64,000 bases of DNA, from the NCBI GenBank assembly GCA_965229685.1, contig OZ245920.1, positions 2,356,001 through 2,420,000 of the forward strand, given 5' to 3'. Source of the stretch: Pacificispira sp033344895 (GTDB lineage Bacteria; Pseudomonadota; Alphaproteobacteria; UBA8366; Aestuariispiraceae). The stretch's first letter is position 1, and each line of letters starts with the position of its first letter. The position numbers were made by a program, and so were the translations under genes. This document shows positions 43,801-52,623 of this stretch, piece by piece. The notes beneath the pieces were generated by a model, which searched no databases, was not told the origin of the DNA, and worked only from the letters and a program-made list of their open reading frames with translations.

Positions 43801-44793
43801 ATGCGTCTTAAGACTTTTCATGCAGATACACTGGCATCGGCAATGGAACTGGTGCGCCAGACACTTGGCCCCAATGCCATTATCGTTGCCACGCATGAAG
43901 ACGATGCCAATCGTGGCGCACGGGTAACCGCCGCCATCGATCCCGACGACCAGGATTTCGACTTCTTCAGCGAAGGCGCCTCCGAGGAGACTCTGGAACT
44001 GTTGACGGAGGTTCTGGAACGCCACCATGTCCCGAACGGGATCATCGACCGCATCATTGATGCGGCGACCGACGGTACGGACACGACGCCGGTTTCCGTC
44101 CTGACGGCCGCCCTGTCGAAAGTGTTCAAGTTCAAGAACCTTCCCCATGCGCCCGGCGGCCCGCCCATCATGTTGATCGGGCCACCCGGGGTCGGCAAGA
44201 CCGTGTCCTGCGCAAAGCTTGCGGCACGGATCGCGTTGTCGCACGACAAGGATGGCGCCCCGCCGGTGAACCTGATCGCGGCCGATCCGGTGCGTGTGGG
44301 AGCGGTCGACCAGTTGCGAATTTACGCCGAGAAGCTCGGGGCAGCCCTGTACGAGGCGGCAAACGGCGACGCCCTTGCCAATGTCCTTACCAAACTCAGA
44401 CGCAGCGAGATGGTGATAATCGATACACCAGGCAGCAATCCCTACGAGATGGCGGATATCGCCCACCTCGTCGAGATGGCCGAGGCCGGCAAGGTCGAGA
44501 CCGTTCTGGTCCTGGCGGCCGGCCGGGATGCCGAGGAGGCCGCGGAATTGGCGGAGGCATTCCGCCCGGTAGGCGCGACGCGCCTTCTTATGACCGGACT
44601 GGACATGGCCAAGCGCTACGGGGCGCTGCTGTCGGCGGCAGATGCCGGCGGGCTGCATCTGTCGGAAGTGTCGCTGGCTCCTGAAATCGGCAAGGGCCTG
44701 CAGGCACTCGATGCGGCCGGTCTGGCCCGGCTGTTGCTTCCCGAGGATCTGGCGGCGCAGGATAGCCGCGGTGAAGGAGTAGGCGCGTCATGA
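43801..44793 (+). CDS. flhF: SRP-type GTPase FlhF
   Basis: 330 aa from ATG 43801; the in-frame ATG at 43738 adds 21 unconserved residues. The B domain start MRLKTFHADTLASAMELVRQTLGPNAIIVATHED is diagnostic. The NG domain has the P-loop GPPGVGKTVSCAKLAAR, AADPVRVGAVDQLRIYAEKLG and IDTPGSNPYEM (DTPG). FlhF places the polar flagellum. The linker between B and NG domains is short compared with gammaproteobacterial FlhF. It overlaps flhG by 4 nt (ATGA). Confidence 0.92.
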   Translation: MRLKTFHADTLASAMELVRQTLGPNAIIVATHEDDANRGARVTAAIDPDDQDFDFFSEGASEETLELLTEVLERHHVPNGIIDRIIDAATDGTDTTPVSVLTAALSKVFKFKNLPHAPGGPPIMLIGPPGVGKTVSCAKLAARIALSHDKDGAPPVNLIAADPVRVGAVDQLRIYAEKLGAALYEAANGDALANVLTKLRRSEMVIIDTPGSNPYEMADIAHLVEMAEAGKVETVLVLAAGRDAEEAAELAEAFRPVGATRLLMTGLDMAKRYGALLSAADAGGLHLSEVSLAPEIGKGLQALDAAGLARLLLPEDLAAQDSRGEGVGAS

Positions 44794-45542
44794 ACGCGGA
44801 AATACCGACCAACAATCTGATCGCGGTCGCCTCCGGCAAAGGCGGGGTCGGCAAGACATGGTTTGCCATCACCTTGGCTCACGCGATGGCGCGGGCCGGG
44901 CGCAAGGTCCTGTTGTTCGATGGCGATCTCGGCCTCGCCAATATCGACATTCAGCTGGGCCTGATGCCGAAGCACGACGTGGGTCAGGCTATTGCGGGCA
45001 AGTCCCGCCTGAGCCAGTGCATCGAACGCTTTCCGGAGGGCAATTTCGACGTTCTGGCCGGCCGGTCCGGCAGCGGCTCCTTGGCCACGCTTCCGCCGCC
45101 GCGGATCGAGCGGATCGGACGAGAACTGATCGCACTGGCCGGCGGGTACAATCATGTGCTGATCGATCTCGGCGCCGGGGTCGACAAGACCGTGCAGATG
45201 CTCGCCGCAAAGGCCGCCCGGACGCTTCTGATCGTCAATGACGAGCCGACCTCACTGACCGACGGCTATGCCTTCATCAAGCTGGGCTGGGCCAGCCATC
45301 CGGAAATGGACATTCAGGTCGTCGTGAATGCGGCGGAGAGCGCCAACCGCGGTCGCAGGACGTATGATACCCTGGCGAAGTCCTGTGAAGGCTTCCTGAG
45401 ACGCAAACCGGGCCTGGCCGGGATCGTACGACGCGACAATCGCGTGCGGGAGGCCATTCGCGCGCAGCAGCCGCTGATTACTCGGTCCCCGACCTCGGAA
45501 GCCGCATCGGATGTCGAAGCCATCGCCCGGTCGCTGATCTGA
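44790..45542 (+). CDS. flhG: MinD-like ATPase FlhG, flagellar number regulator
   Basis: 250 aa. The deviant Walker A SGKGGVGKTW is at residues 16-25, with LLFDGDLGLANIDIQLG (Walker A-prime/switch) and HVLIDLGAGVDKTVQ (Walker B). These features mark the ParA/MinD family and the FlhG/FleN branch next to flhF. It limits the number of polar flagella by restraining FlhF. The N-terminal activation helix (DQAxxLR) used to stimulate FlhF is not obvious here. Confidence 0.9.
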   Translation: MNAEIPTNNLIAVASGKGGVGKTWFAITLAHAMARAGRKVLLFDGDLGLANIDIQLGLMPKHDVGQAIAGKSRLSQCIERFPEGNFDVLAGRSGSGSLATLPPPRIERIGRELIALAGGYNHVLIDLGAGVDKTVQMLAAKAARTLLIVNDEPTSLTDGYAFIKLGWASHPEMDIQVVVNAAESANRGRRTYDTLAKSCEGFLRRKPGLAGIVRRDNRVREAIRAQQPLITRSPTSEAASDVEAIARSLI

Positions 45543-45547
45543 CCTCT

Positions 45548-45563
45548 TGGCGCGAATTCTGCA
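45548..45563 (+). promoter_or_regulatory. Sigma-54-type promoter of the second fliK-like gene
   Basis: TGGCGCG-AATT-CTGCA: one mismatch in each element, correct 10-nt spacing between GG and GC. It is 82 nt upstream of the ATG at 45645 and only 6 nt past the flhG stop. Confidence 0.55.
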
Positions 45564-45644
45564 TAGGCCTGAATGCGGCGCCCAGAACGGACGGCCGCGC
45601 CGGGATATGGTATAGAGGCGGTCGGAGAACCGACCGGAGGACCG

Positions 45645-47153
45645 ATGCAGACACCCATCGTCCCGACGACGGGACCCACGACAGGCGGCGGCACGACGAC
45701 ATTGCCGTCCGGGACCGCTACACTGCCCAGCTTGCCACCTAGCCTGGCAACGGCTCTGAAGAATGGCGGCAGCATTACCGCCCAGGTCACGGGCAAGCCG
45801 GCAGCGGGGCAACTGACCCTGTCCGTTCCCGGCGGACAATCCGTGACCGTACAGACCCCCTTGCCTCTGCCCGTGGGGACGACGCTGGCCGTGGCCCTAC
45901 AGGCAACCGGCTCCCCCACGACATTGTTCCTGCAGCCGCAGTCGACGGGCCAGGCCGCGACGCAGACCGCCGTGCCGCAGGGCGCAGGTACATCCCAGGG
46001 CGCAGCCACATCCCCGCAACCGGCCGTCGTCACGACCCTGACGCAAGGGTCCGTCTTCTCCGCGACCGTGACCGGGGCACCAACGAATGGAGCGGCGGGG
46101 CAGGCTGCCGCAAGCGGCGGTTCCGCCCCGTCAGCGTCAGCGCCGCAGCAAGCGGGACCGACCACCACCCAACCGGCGAGCAATCCGGCGAATGCCCCGC
46201 AAGCAACCGCCCGCACGCCCGCCGCGCTGCCGCCCGGCAGTGCGGTACAGCTGCGCCTGCTTGGCTTCGCACCGCAGGGGCAGCCGCTGTCTGCCAGCGG
46301 TGCGCAGGGCGCCTTCACGGCGACAGTCACAGGCCAGACCGCCGGTGGCACGGTCGCCGCCCAATCACAGATCGGCAGCCTTTCGATCCAGCTTCCCTCC
46401 ACACCGCCAGCTGGAACGCAACTTCTCCTCAGTACTGTCGGCGCCCCCCGGCTTCCGGCAGCGGGAAGCGGATCGGCGGACATGGGTACGGCGCGTTTCC
46501 AGGCCCTGCAGGACGCGGTAAACCTTCTGCGCAGCGGCGACCCGGCAGCCGCCCAACGCCTGACACAGTCGCTGATTCCGCAGCCCAACGCCCAGCTCGG
46601 CCTCGCGGCGGCCTTCCTGATCGGCGCCATGCGTCAGGGCGGGCTGGACAAATGGCTCGGCGGCGACAATATCCGGGCGCTTTCGGAGTCCGGGGCGAAG
46701 AAGTCCGGGCTTCTGTCGCGTCTGGAGGGTGATTTGAGCCAGACCGGACAAGCCCGGGATTCCGCCGGTCAGGACTGGCGGGTGACGACACTGCCCCTCC
46801 TGAACGATAGCCAATTGGAGCAGATTCGGTTGTACACGCGCCCCAGGCGGGACAACGATGAGGACGGAGAAAACGGCGGCTCTCGGCCCGAATCCAAACG
46901 CTTCGTCGTAGAAGCCGATTTCAGCCGACTTGGCCCGATCCAGTTCGACGGACTGGCAAAGGAAAGACAGATCGATCTGGTCGTTCGCACCAAGAAGCCC
47001 TTCGACGCCGCCGAGCGGGATGAGATCCGAGGCTTGTTCGCCGATACGGTGTCGGCCCTGGGACTGGGCGGTCGGATCGACTTTTCGGTTGTTCCCGCCT
47101 TCGACCTGTTTCCCGAAATCGACGAGCCAAAGCCGGGAGGGTTCACCGTATGA
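45645..47153 (+). CDS. FliK C-terminal-domain-like protein
   Basis: 502 aa from ATG 45645 (CGGAGG site). The N-terminal 300 residues are Pro/Thr/Gly/Ala/Gln-rich low complexity. The ordered C-terminus (about 405-500) reads FVVEADFSRLGPIQFDGLAKERQIDLVVRTKKPFDAAERDEIRGLFADTVSALGLGGRIDF, which follows the beta-alpha layout of the FliK C-terminal domain: a strand pair on 'LGPIQFDG', then the helix before 'LGLGGRI'. It could be a second hook-length or export-specificity factor, or a flagellum-associated protein of unknown role. It overlaps the next gene by 4 nt. Confidence 0.65.
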   Translation: MQTPIVPTTGPTTGGGTTTLPSGTATLPSLPPSLATALKNGGSITAQVTGKPAAGQLTLSVPGGQSVTVQTPLPLPVGTTLAVALQATGSPTTLFLQPQSTGQAATQTAVPQGAGTSQGAATSPQPAVVTTLTQGSVFSATVTGAPTNGAAGQAAASGGSAPSASAPQQAGPTTTQPASNPANAPQATARTPAALPPGSAVQLRLLGFAPQGQPLSASGAQGAFTATVTGQTAGGTVAAQSQIGSLSIQLPSTPPAGTQLLLSTVGAPRLPAAGSGSADMGTARFQALQDAVNLLRSGDPAAAQRLTQSLIPQPNAQLGLAAAFLIGAMRQGGLDKWLGGDNIRALSESGAKKSGLLSRLEGDLSQTGQARDSAGQDWRVTTLPLLNDSQLEQIRLYTRPRRDNDEDGENGGSRPESKRFVVEADFSRLGPIQFDGLAKERQIDLVVRTKKPFDAAERDEIRGLFADTVSALGLGGRIDFSVVPAFDLFPEIDEPKPGGFTV

Positions 47154-47587
47154 GCAACACGTCCGAAAACAGCGCTGCGGCGGAAGCCCTGGCTCAGGAT
47201 GCCGAAATCGTCCGCGCACGCCTGGAGCGCCAGTCCAATGTGGAAACGGTGCGAAACCCACTGCCGCGTGTCGACTATCTGTGCAAGGTCATCGGCATGA
47301 CGGTCGATGGCGGCGCATCGCTGCAACTGCGCTACGTGCCGGACAAACTGCTGCTGCAGGAGGATGCCTTCGGGGTCTATCTGGCCGCCCTGCCGGACGC
47401 GGAGAGCCTTGAATCCCTGGCGGCGATGGTACTCGACGACCTGAACAACGAACTGGTGCCCCGTTTCCTTCAGATTCGCGTTGCCGCCTCTGAAGACGGT
47501 CTGGATTCGGGGCATGCCGTACTTATGGAAGACCGGCGGCCGCGTTGGGACAATCCAGCCCTGCTGTCTCGATTGCCGTCGTTCTGA
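47150..47587 (+). CDS. Uncharacterised protein coupled to the FliK-like gene
   Basis: 145 aa; its ATG overlaps the previous stop (ATGA). An alpha/beta protein: a helical N-terminus (AEALAQDAEIVRARLERQ), strands around LPRVDYLCKVIGMTV and LQLRYVPDKLLLQ, then AAMVLDDLNNELVPRFLQIRVAASED and a Trp/Pro-rich end. No signal peptide or membrane span. I do not recognise the family. The coupling suggests it acts with the FliK-like protein. Confidence 0.7.
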   Translation: MSNTSENSAAAEALAQDAEIVRARLERQSNVETVRNPLPRVDYLCKVIGMTVDGGASLQLRYVPDKLLLQEDAFGVYLAALPDAESLESLAAMVLDDLNNELVPRFLQIRVAASEDGLDSGHAVLMEDRRPRWDNPALLSRLPSF

Positions 47588-49243
47588 CTACTTTCGGCGC
47601 ATCGCCAGTTCGGCGCGGCAATAGCCGGTCGACTTCAGAGTTTCGTCGAAACCGTCGCCTTCAATCGTGAAGTTGTTCGCGATGGTGCCGACGCTCCAGC
47701 CCGGGACACGGGCGTGGAAACGCACCCCGCCCCCTTCATCGATCTTGATCTTCACATAGGCCGTTCCTGAGAAATTGGACCGCAAGGTACCGTCGAACTC
47801 ACCGTTCCTGATTTCGACCTCCGTCGTCCCTTTCTCGCCGGCGGCACACCAGCGCACGGCGTTGTAATAGCCCCCCACGACCTTCCAGGTGACCATCCAA
47901 CGGCCATCGTAGGGATGTGCGGCTGTGGCGGCATTTCCCAGGGCTGCGGTCTGGGGCTGATACCCGTTCTCCGCCCGATTACGGGCAATGGCGGCAAAGG
48001 TCCCGTCCGGGAAGCGATCGAGATAGGCGCGGTAATCCGACCGCTCGGTGCTGTTCTGGATGGATTGCCAAAACAGTCGCTCCCGCTCTCCGTCGTCGAC
48101 GGATGGCGTCACGGCGGCGACCTGGGAACGGCTCTGAATCGATTGCAGTTTCACCTGCGCCAACTGAGCATAAACCGTGTCCGGATACTGATCGATCACG
48201 GAACGTACCAGCGCGGGATCCTCGCTATCCTTGACCGCCTGCCAGGCCTGGGATGCCATGGCCTGGCGCTGCTGTGCGGCCTGCTGCTGCGCCGCCGCTT
48301 CGCGTTGTGCGGTCAGGCTGTCGACACGCTGCCTGGCGATATCGACGAAAAGACCATCGGGATAGACGGACAGATAACTCTCAAAAAGCGTCGGATCGGT
48401 CGCATTCGCGATCGACTTCCAATACTCCACCTCCGCATCGCGACTGTTACTTTCCGGCACGGGTGCCGGCGCAGGTGCCGCTGCCACCGGCGCTTCGGGC
48501 AGGAAGTAGAAGTCCCCGGTCAGGGAAGAGCTTTCCCAAGGGATCTGGCGGTTGCCGGTTTTTTCCAGAACTTCGATGCGAACACGCTTGAACACCTGCT
48601 CCACCGGGAGACCGGGCGTTCGCATGGCACGCGCCAGCGCCGCCGTATACGGACTGTTTCGGCCCGTGCCATCGGTCGCGATCTCCCCTGGCGATGTCGA
48701 ATAGGCCAGAAGCGTCCCAAAAGGCGCATCGACCTTTGCCAGCCCGCGGCTTGCGGATCGGGAAATACTTTTGAACGGATTGTTGCGGCAGGCGTCCAGA
48801 ACCACGAGGTTGAGCCTGTTGCCGGCAGCCTCAAGGCTCTTCATCAAGGTTGCAACGCGCAGCGTCTGAATTTCAAGGTCCAGGGTATCGGCGATATCGG
48901 CGTCGACCGGAACGAGGTAATTCTCGCCGTTGGTCTGAACCGCGTGCCCGGCATAATAAACCATGCCGACCGTGTCCTCTCCCGCTGCCTGAAGATCGCG
49001 GCCGAACTGAACGACAGCACGCTGAAACTGTCGATAGGTCAGATCCGTATGATGCGTGACTTCAAACCCGGTCGCGCGCAGGACATCGGCCATCAGTTGC
49101 GCATCATTGCGCGGATTGTCCAGAGGACCAATGGAATAGGAACTGTTGCCGATCACCAATGCGTGCCGGTCTTCGGCGTTCGCGGTGTGAGACACGAATG
49201 CCAGAAGGAGGCCCGCCAGGAGCACCTGAGTAATCTTGGCCAT
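47588..49243 (-). CDS. Secreted caspase-like (C14) protein
   Basis: 551 aa. A Sec signal peptide (1-23, ending HTANA) is followed by a caspase p20 domain (about 25-250): RHALVIGNSSYSIGPLDNPRNDAQLMADVLRATGF, the His in YYAGHAVQ (H100) and Cys in LDACRNNPF (C152), both catalytic residues intact. Residues about 270-435 hold three related repeats of the form WxxIxxSxxxxxYxxYLxxFPxGxFxxxAxxR. A C-terminal beta-rich domain (about 440-551) ends the protein. It would act in the periplasm or outside. It converges on the previous gene with no gap. Substrate unknown. Confidence 0.85.
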   Translation of the reverse strand: MAKITQVLLAGLLLAFVSHTANAEDRHALVIGNSSYSIGPLDNPRNDAQLMADVLRATGFEVTHHTDLTYRQFQRAVVQFGRDLQAAGEDTVGMVYYAGHAVQTNGENYLVPVDADIADTLDLEIQTLRVATLMKSLEAAGNRLNLVVLDACRNNPFKSISRSASRGLAKVDAPFGTLLAYSTSPGEIATDGTGRNSPYTAALARAMRTPGLPVEQVFKRVRIEVLEKTGNRQIPWESSSLTGDFYFLPEAPVAAAPAPAPVPESNSRDAEVEYWKSIANATDPTLFESYLSVYPDGLFVDIARQRVDSLTAQREAAAQQQAAQQRQAMASQAWQAVKDSEDPALVRSVIDQYPDTVYAQLAQVKLQSIQSRSQVAAVTPSVDDGERERLFWQSIQNSTERSDYRAYLDRFPDGTFAAIARNRAENGYQPQTAALGNAATAAHPYDGRWMVTWKVVGGYYNAVRWCAAGEKGTTEVEIRNGEFDGTLRSNFSGTAYVKIKIDEGGGVRFHARVPGWSVGTIANNFTIEGDGFDETLKSTGYCRAELAMRRK

Positions 49244-49354
49244 CTTGATCCCCGCCGCTTTTGTCCGCTACTCACGGATCATTCGCCGCCCGACGCATCC
49301 ACTAGCATACTATCGAAGCATCGGAGATCAAAATTGTGAGGAATTGCGCGGCTC

Positions 49355-49747
49355 TCAGCACCAATCGGGCGGGGCCGAACGCAGCGCCGTGTAGGTCAGC
49401 AGTTGGTCCGGATCGGTGAAGGTCGCGATATCCACCCCCTTGCCGCGCGCCACCATGACCGACAGATCGAAATGCTTCAGGACCTGCTCGTCGTGCGGCA
49501 GATACATTGCGACCGACAGATTGGGATGCTCCCCCAGGACAGTTGCCAGTTCCTTGCCGAACTCGTGCGCCTCTTCCAGGCTGCACGTCATGTTGCTGGA
49601 GCTGCAATCGACCAAAATCGTCTGACGGGGATTCACCTGAAGGGAGGCCGCAAGGTCCTTCAGCATCGCAAGGCGTTCCGTCTGGGTAACGCTCCCGGAT
49701 GCGCTGACTGTCGTCACCCGGTCCGATTCAAAAATCCGATACGCCAT
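49355..49747 (-). CDS. STAS/SpoIIAA-like small protein
   Basis: 130 aa. Layout resembles a STAS or STAS/SEC14-like fold: a strand MAYRIFESDRVTTVSASG, helix TERLAMLKDLAASL, strand TILVDCSSSNMTCSLEEAHEFGKELA with the DCSS loop where STAS proteins carry the phosphorylatable serine, then LSVAMYLPHDEQVLKHFD and a final strand. No membrane span or other domain. Similar stand-alone proteins regulate or scaffold partner proteins; no anti-sigma factor or kinase gene lies next to it. Family call is tentative. Confidence 0.55.
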   Translation of the reverse strand: MAYRIFESDRVTTVSASGSVTQTERLAMLKDLAASLQVNPRQTILVDCSSSNMTCSLEEAHEFGKELATVLGEHPNLSVAMYLPHDEQVLKHFDLSVMVARGKGVDIATFTDPDQLLTYTALRSAPPDWC

Positions 49748-49928
49748 TCCGAGTATTTCCCGCTTGGCCGTGTCATGAGGAGCGGGAAATAAGGGGCCGG
49801 AAACAGGTTTGTCCAGAGGCCGGGGCGCGCAGTTTACATATTCGCAAAATTGCGTTCAAAAGACGGATCGGGCGGCACAATCTGACAATCGGAAGCAATC
49901 AGATCGAAACATAATTATACCGCAGAAA

Positions 49929-50351
49929 TCACTCGTTCCGGCGACGGTGCGCATTCAAGCCGATCTCGTCCAGCGCGATTCCTTCCCGGCGTCTCGCCTC
50001 CTCAGAGGCGGCAGACTCTCTGTTTTCCTTGGCGATTTCGTACTTCTTCTGATTTGCGAACGCTTCGGCCAGAACGTCCCTGGCCGCTTCGACCCGTGGC
50101 AGTACATCGTCCAGCATGGTGTCGAGTTCTCCGCGTCGCACCTTTGCGCGCGCCAGGAACAAGCCGAAACTGCCGGAAAGCTCCGGCTGGCGGCGGATCA
50201 GGTCGCTTTCCGCTTCGATGGATGCTTCAAGCGCCGCGATATCCGCCCGTATCCTATCCTCTTCGGCCAGAACCTTCTGCAATCCGCGACGTGCCTCATC
50301 GACCTCGCTTCCGGCCAGGCGGATCAATGTCTCGAGCGTATCCTTCGCCAT
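49929..50351 (-). CDS. fliJ: Flagellar export protein FliJ
   Basis: 140 aa, a single long antiparallel coiled coil (about 3-130): DTLETLIRLAGSEVDEARRGLQKVLAEEDRIRADIAALEASI then FGLFLARAKVRRGELDTMLDDVLPRVEAARDVLAEAF. This is the FliJ layout (FliJ inserts into the FliI hexamer). Sequence conservation in the family is low; position immediately after fliI (TGATG overlap) settles the call. Confidence 0.85.
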   Translation of the reverse strand: MAKDTLETLIRLAGSEVDEARRGLQKVLAEEDRIRADIAALEASIEAESDLIRRQPELSGSFGLFLARAKVRRGELDTMLDDVLPRVEAARDVLAEAFANQKKYEIAKENRESAASEEARRREGIALDEIGLNAHRRRNE

Positions 50352-51709
50352 CAGTCATCAGCCGCAGCGGAGCCGGCCTCGCCGTAGGTTTCCCCCAGAA
50401 CCTCCGCAAGTTCCTGATACCCCTGTTCAAGGTTACTACGTTCGTGCTTGGCCTGCCCGATAAAGGCCTCCAACGGACCGTTATAGGAAATCGCCTCATC
50501 CACCAGCGGATCCGATCCCTTCCGATAGGCGCCGAGACGGATCAGTTCCGCCATGTCGTCATAGGCCGCGAGCAGGCGACGCGCCCGGTTCACCAGCGCC
50601 GTCTGCTCCTCTGTGTTGCAATCCGGCATGGTTCGGGAGACGGACCGAAGAATGTTCACGGCCGGAAACCGATTGCGATGCGCAATTGTCCGGTCGAGGA
50701 CGATATGCCCGTCCAGAATCCCCCGCACCGCATCGGAAATCGGCTCGTTATGGTCATCCCCCTCGACCAGCACGGTAAAGAGTCCGGTAATCGTCCCCTC
50801 GCCGGCGCCCGGCCCCGCCCGCTCCAGCAGGCGCGGCAACTCGGCAAAGACCGTCGGCGTATAGCCTTTCGTCGCCGGCGGTTCCCCGGCCGACAGTCCG
50901 ATCTCGCGCTGGGCCATTGCGAAACGGGTGACACTGTCCATCAGGCACAGGACGTCCTTTCCCTGGTCCCGGAAATATTCCGCCACGGACAGGGTCACAT
51001 GGGCGGCCTCTCGCCGCATCAGCGCTGATTCGTCCGACGTGGCGACGACGACCACACTTCGGGCCAACCCTTCCGGGCCGAGTTCGTCCTGGATGAACTC
51101 CTGAACTTCGCGACCGCGCTCTCCGATCAGACCGATGACGATCACTTCGGCTTCCGAGAAGCGGGCCATCATCGCCATCAGCACGGACTTGCCGACACCG
51201 GAACCGGCAAATATGCCCATGCGCTGACCGCGGCAACAGGTCGTGAATGTGTTGAGGCAGCGCACGCCGAGGTCAATCTTCGCGCCGGTACGCCGACGGC
51301 GATGCGCCGGAACCGGTTCCGCGCGCACAGCATAGGGCTTCTCTCCCATGGTCAGCGGTCCCTGGCCGTCGACCGGTTCGGCAAAGGCATTGATGACCCG
51401 GCCGAGCCAGGCGTCTGTCGGCCGAATGGCCGGTTCGCTGTTCAGGATGACAGCCCGCGTTCCAAGCGCGACGCCCTCCAGCGCGCCGTAAGGCATGGCC
51501 AGCGCGCGCTTATCGCGAAAGCCGATGACCTCGCAGGGGATCTTTTTCCCACGCCGGGCATGCAGGGTGCACCGGTCGCCGATCGACAGATGTCCATCGA
51601 CGCCCTCAATCTCGACCAGCATGCCCTGAACCGCGGCGACACGGCCGTGGATGCTGCGTGTCGGAATGCGGCTGAAATCCGCAATGAGGTGGTCCAGTAC
51701 CGTCGTCAT
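50351..51709 (-). CDS. fliI: Flagellum-specific export ATPase FliI
   Basis: 452 aa. The F1-type ATPase core shows Walker A GIFAGSGVGKSVLMAMMARF (about 164-183), IGLIGERGREVQEFI, Walker B DVLCLMDSVTRFAMAQREIGLSAGEPPATKGYTPTVFAELPRLLERAGP (the FliI-specific signature) and the C-terminal RRLLAAYDDMAELIRLGAY. It powers export of flagellar proteins with FliH and FliJ. It starts 176 bp from the divergent ctrA gene. Confidence 0.96.
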   Translation of the reverse strand: MTTVLDHLIADFSRIPTRSIHGRVAAVQGMLVEIEGVDGHLSIGDRCTLHARRGKKIPCEVIGFRDKRALAMPYGALEGVALGTRAVILNSEPAIRPTDAWLGRVINAFAEPVDGQGPLTMGEKPYAVRAEPVPAHRRRRTGAKIDLGVRCLNTFTTCCRGQRMGIFAGSGVGKSVLMAMMARFSEAEVIVIGLIGERGREVQEFIQDELGPEGLARSVVVVATSDESALMRREAAHVTLSVAEYFRDQGKDVLCLMDSVTRFAMAQREIGLSAGEPPATKGYTPTVFAELPRLLERAGPGAGEGTITGLFTVLVEGDDHNEPISDAVRGILDGHIVLDRTIAHRNRFPAVNILRSVSRTMPDCNTEEQTALVNRARRLLAAYDDMAELIRLGAYRKGSDPLVDEAISYNGPLEAFIGQAKHERSNLEQGYQELAEVLGETYGEAGSAAADD

Positions 51710-51885
51710 TTTTCATCCAGTTTCGAGTCCCGAACCCCCGCAATTTATCGGATTCCGGAAACATTTCGATGCTTTTCAGCATCTTGCCGCGACGCAACCA
51801 TTTGGCATCGGTGCCGGTATCATGGTATCCCTATAATCAAATTCGGTTAACGCATTCGCGGCGTCGCGAACACAGGAGCGTGCTG

Positions 51886-52590
51886 ATGCGCATCTTACTG
51901 GTAGAGGACGACCGCCTCACGGCACAAAGCATCGAACTGATGCTCTCGTCGGAGGGCTATGTCGTCGACCACTCGGAATTCGGCGAGGACGGGTTGGAAA
52001 TCGGCAAATTGTACGATTACGACCTGATCATTCTGGATCTCATGCTTCCGGATATCGACGGATATGAAGTCCTTCGCCGCTTGCGCGATGCCCGAATTGA
52101 AACCCCTGTCCTGATCCTATCCGGACTGGCCGAGATGGATAACAAGATCAAGGGCCTGGGCTACGGCGCCGACGATTACCTGACCAAACCGTTCGACAAG
52201 CGCGAGTTGATGGCACGGATTCAGGCGATCGTGCGACGCGCGCGCGGCCATTCCCAATCCACCATCAATGTCGGCGCCTTGAGTGTGAACCTTGATTCCC
52301 GAACGGTGGAAATCGAAGGGCGACCGGTCCATCTGACCGGCAAGGAATTCGGCATCATGGAACTTCTGGCCCTGCGCAAGGGCTCGACACTGACCAAGGA
52401 GATGTTCCTGAACCATCTCTACGGCGGTATGGACGAACCGGAAGCCAAGATCATCGATGTCTTCGTCTGCAAACTGCGCAAGAAACTGGCGACGGCGGCG
52501 GACGGCGACAACTACATCGAAACCGTCTGGGGCCGGGGCTATGTGCTGCGGGATCCGAATGAGGGCGGTGAACGAAAAAAGGCCGGCTGA
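51886..52590 (+). CDS. ctrA: Cell-cycle response regulator CtrA
   Basis: 234 aa from ATG 51886 with an AGGAG site; a longer frame to 51769 is not conserved. Receiver domain with D8-D9, phospho-acceptor D51 in ILDLMLPDIDGYEV and K-containing YLTKPF. The OmpR-type winged helix has VHLTGKEFGIMELLALRKGSTLTKEMFLNHLYGGMDEPEAKIIDVFVCKLRKKL, essentially invariant in CtrA. The last residues are GGERKKAG; the Ala-Ala end that targets Caulobacter CtrA to ClpXP is missing. CtrA controls flagellar and cell-cycle genes; candidate boxes occur upstream of flaF, nrdB and pilZ. Confidence 0.96.
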   Translation: MRILLVEDDRLTAQSIELMLSSEGYVVDHSEFGEDGLEIGKLYDYDLIILDLMLPDIDGYEVLRRLRDARIETPVLILSGLAEMDNKIKGLGYGADDYLTKPFDKRELMARIQAIVRRARGHSQSTINVGALSVNLDSRTVEIEGRPVHLTGKEFGIMELLALRKGSTLTKEMFLNHLYGGMDEPEAKIIDVFVCKLRKKLATAADGDNYIETVWGRGYVLRDPNEGGERKKAG

Positions 52591-52602
52591 CGCCGACCTT
52601 TT
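52577..52602. terminator. Bidirectional terminator between ctrA and desuccinylase-like gene
   Basis: An 11-bp stem (52577-52587 with 52592-52602) has one mismatch, A-run on the left and T-run on the right, so it can act from both sides. The ctrA stop codon lies in the loop. Confidence 0.7.
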
Positions 52603-52623
52603 CCCCATGTTTTCGCCGCGCGC

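Noticed and set aside
47150..47587. QueF-like reading of the 145-aa protein
   Set aside because: Only a DDL...PRF...I pattern agrees; the catalytic Cys/Asp of QueF are not in place.
51837..51850. CtrA box upstream of ctrA (TCAA-N6-TTAA)
   Set aside because: Spacer is one base short and the first half deviates; not convincing for autoregulation.
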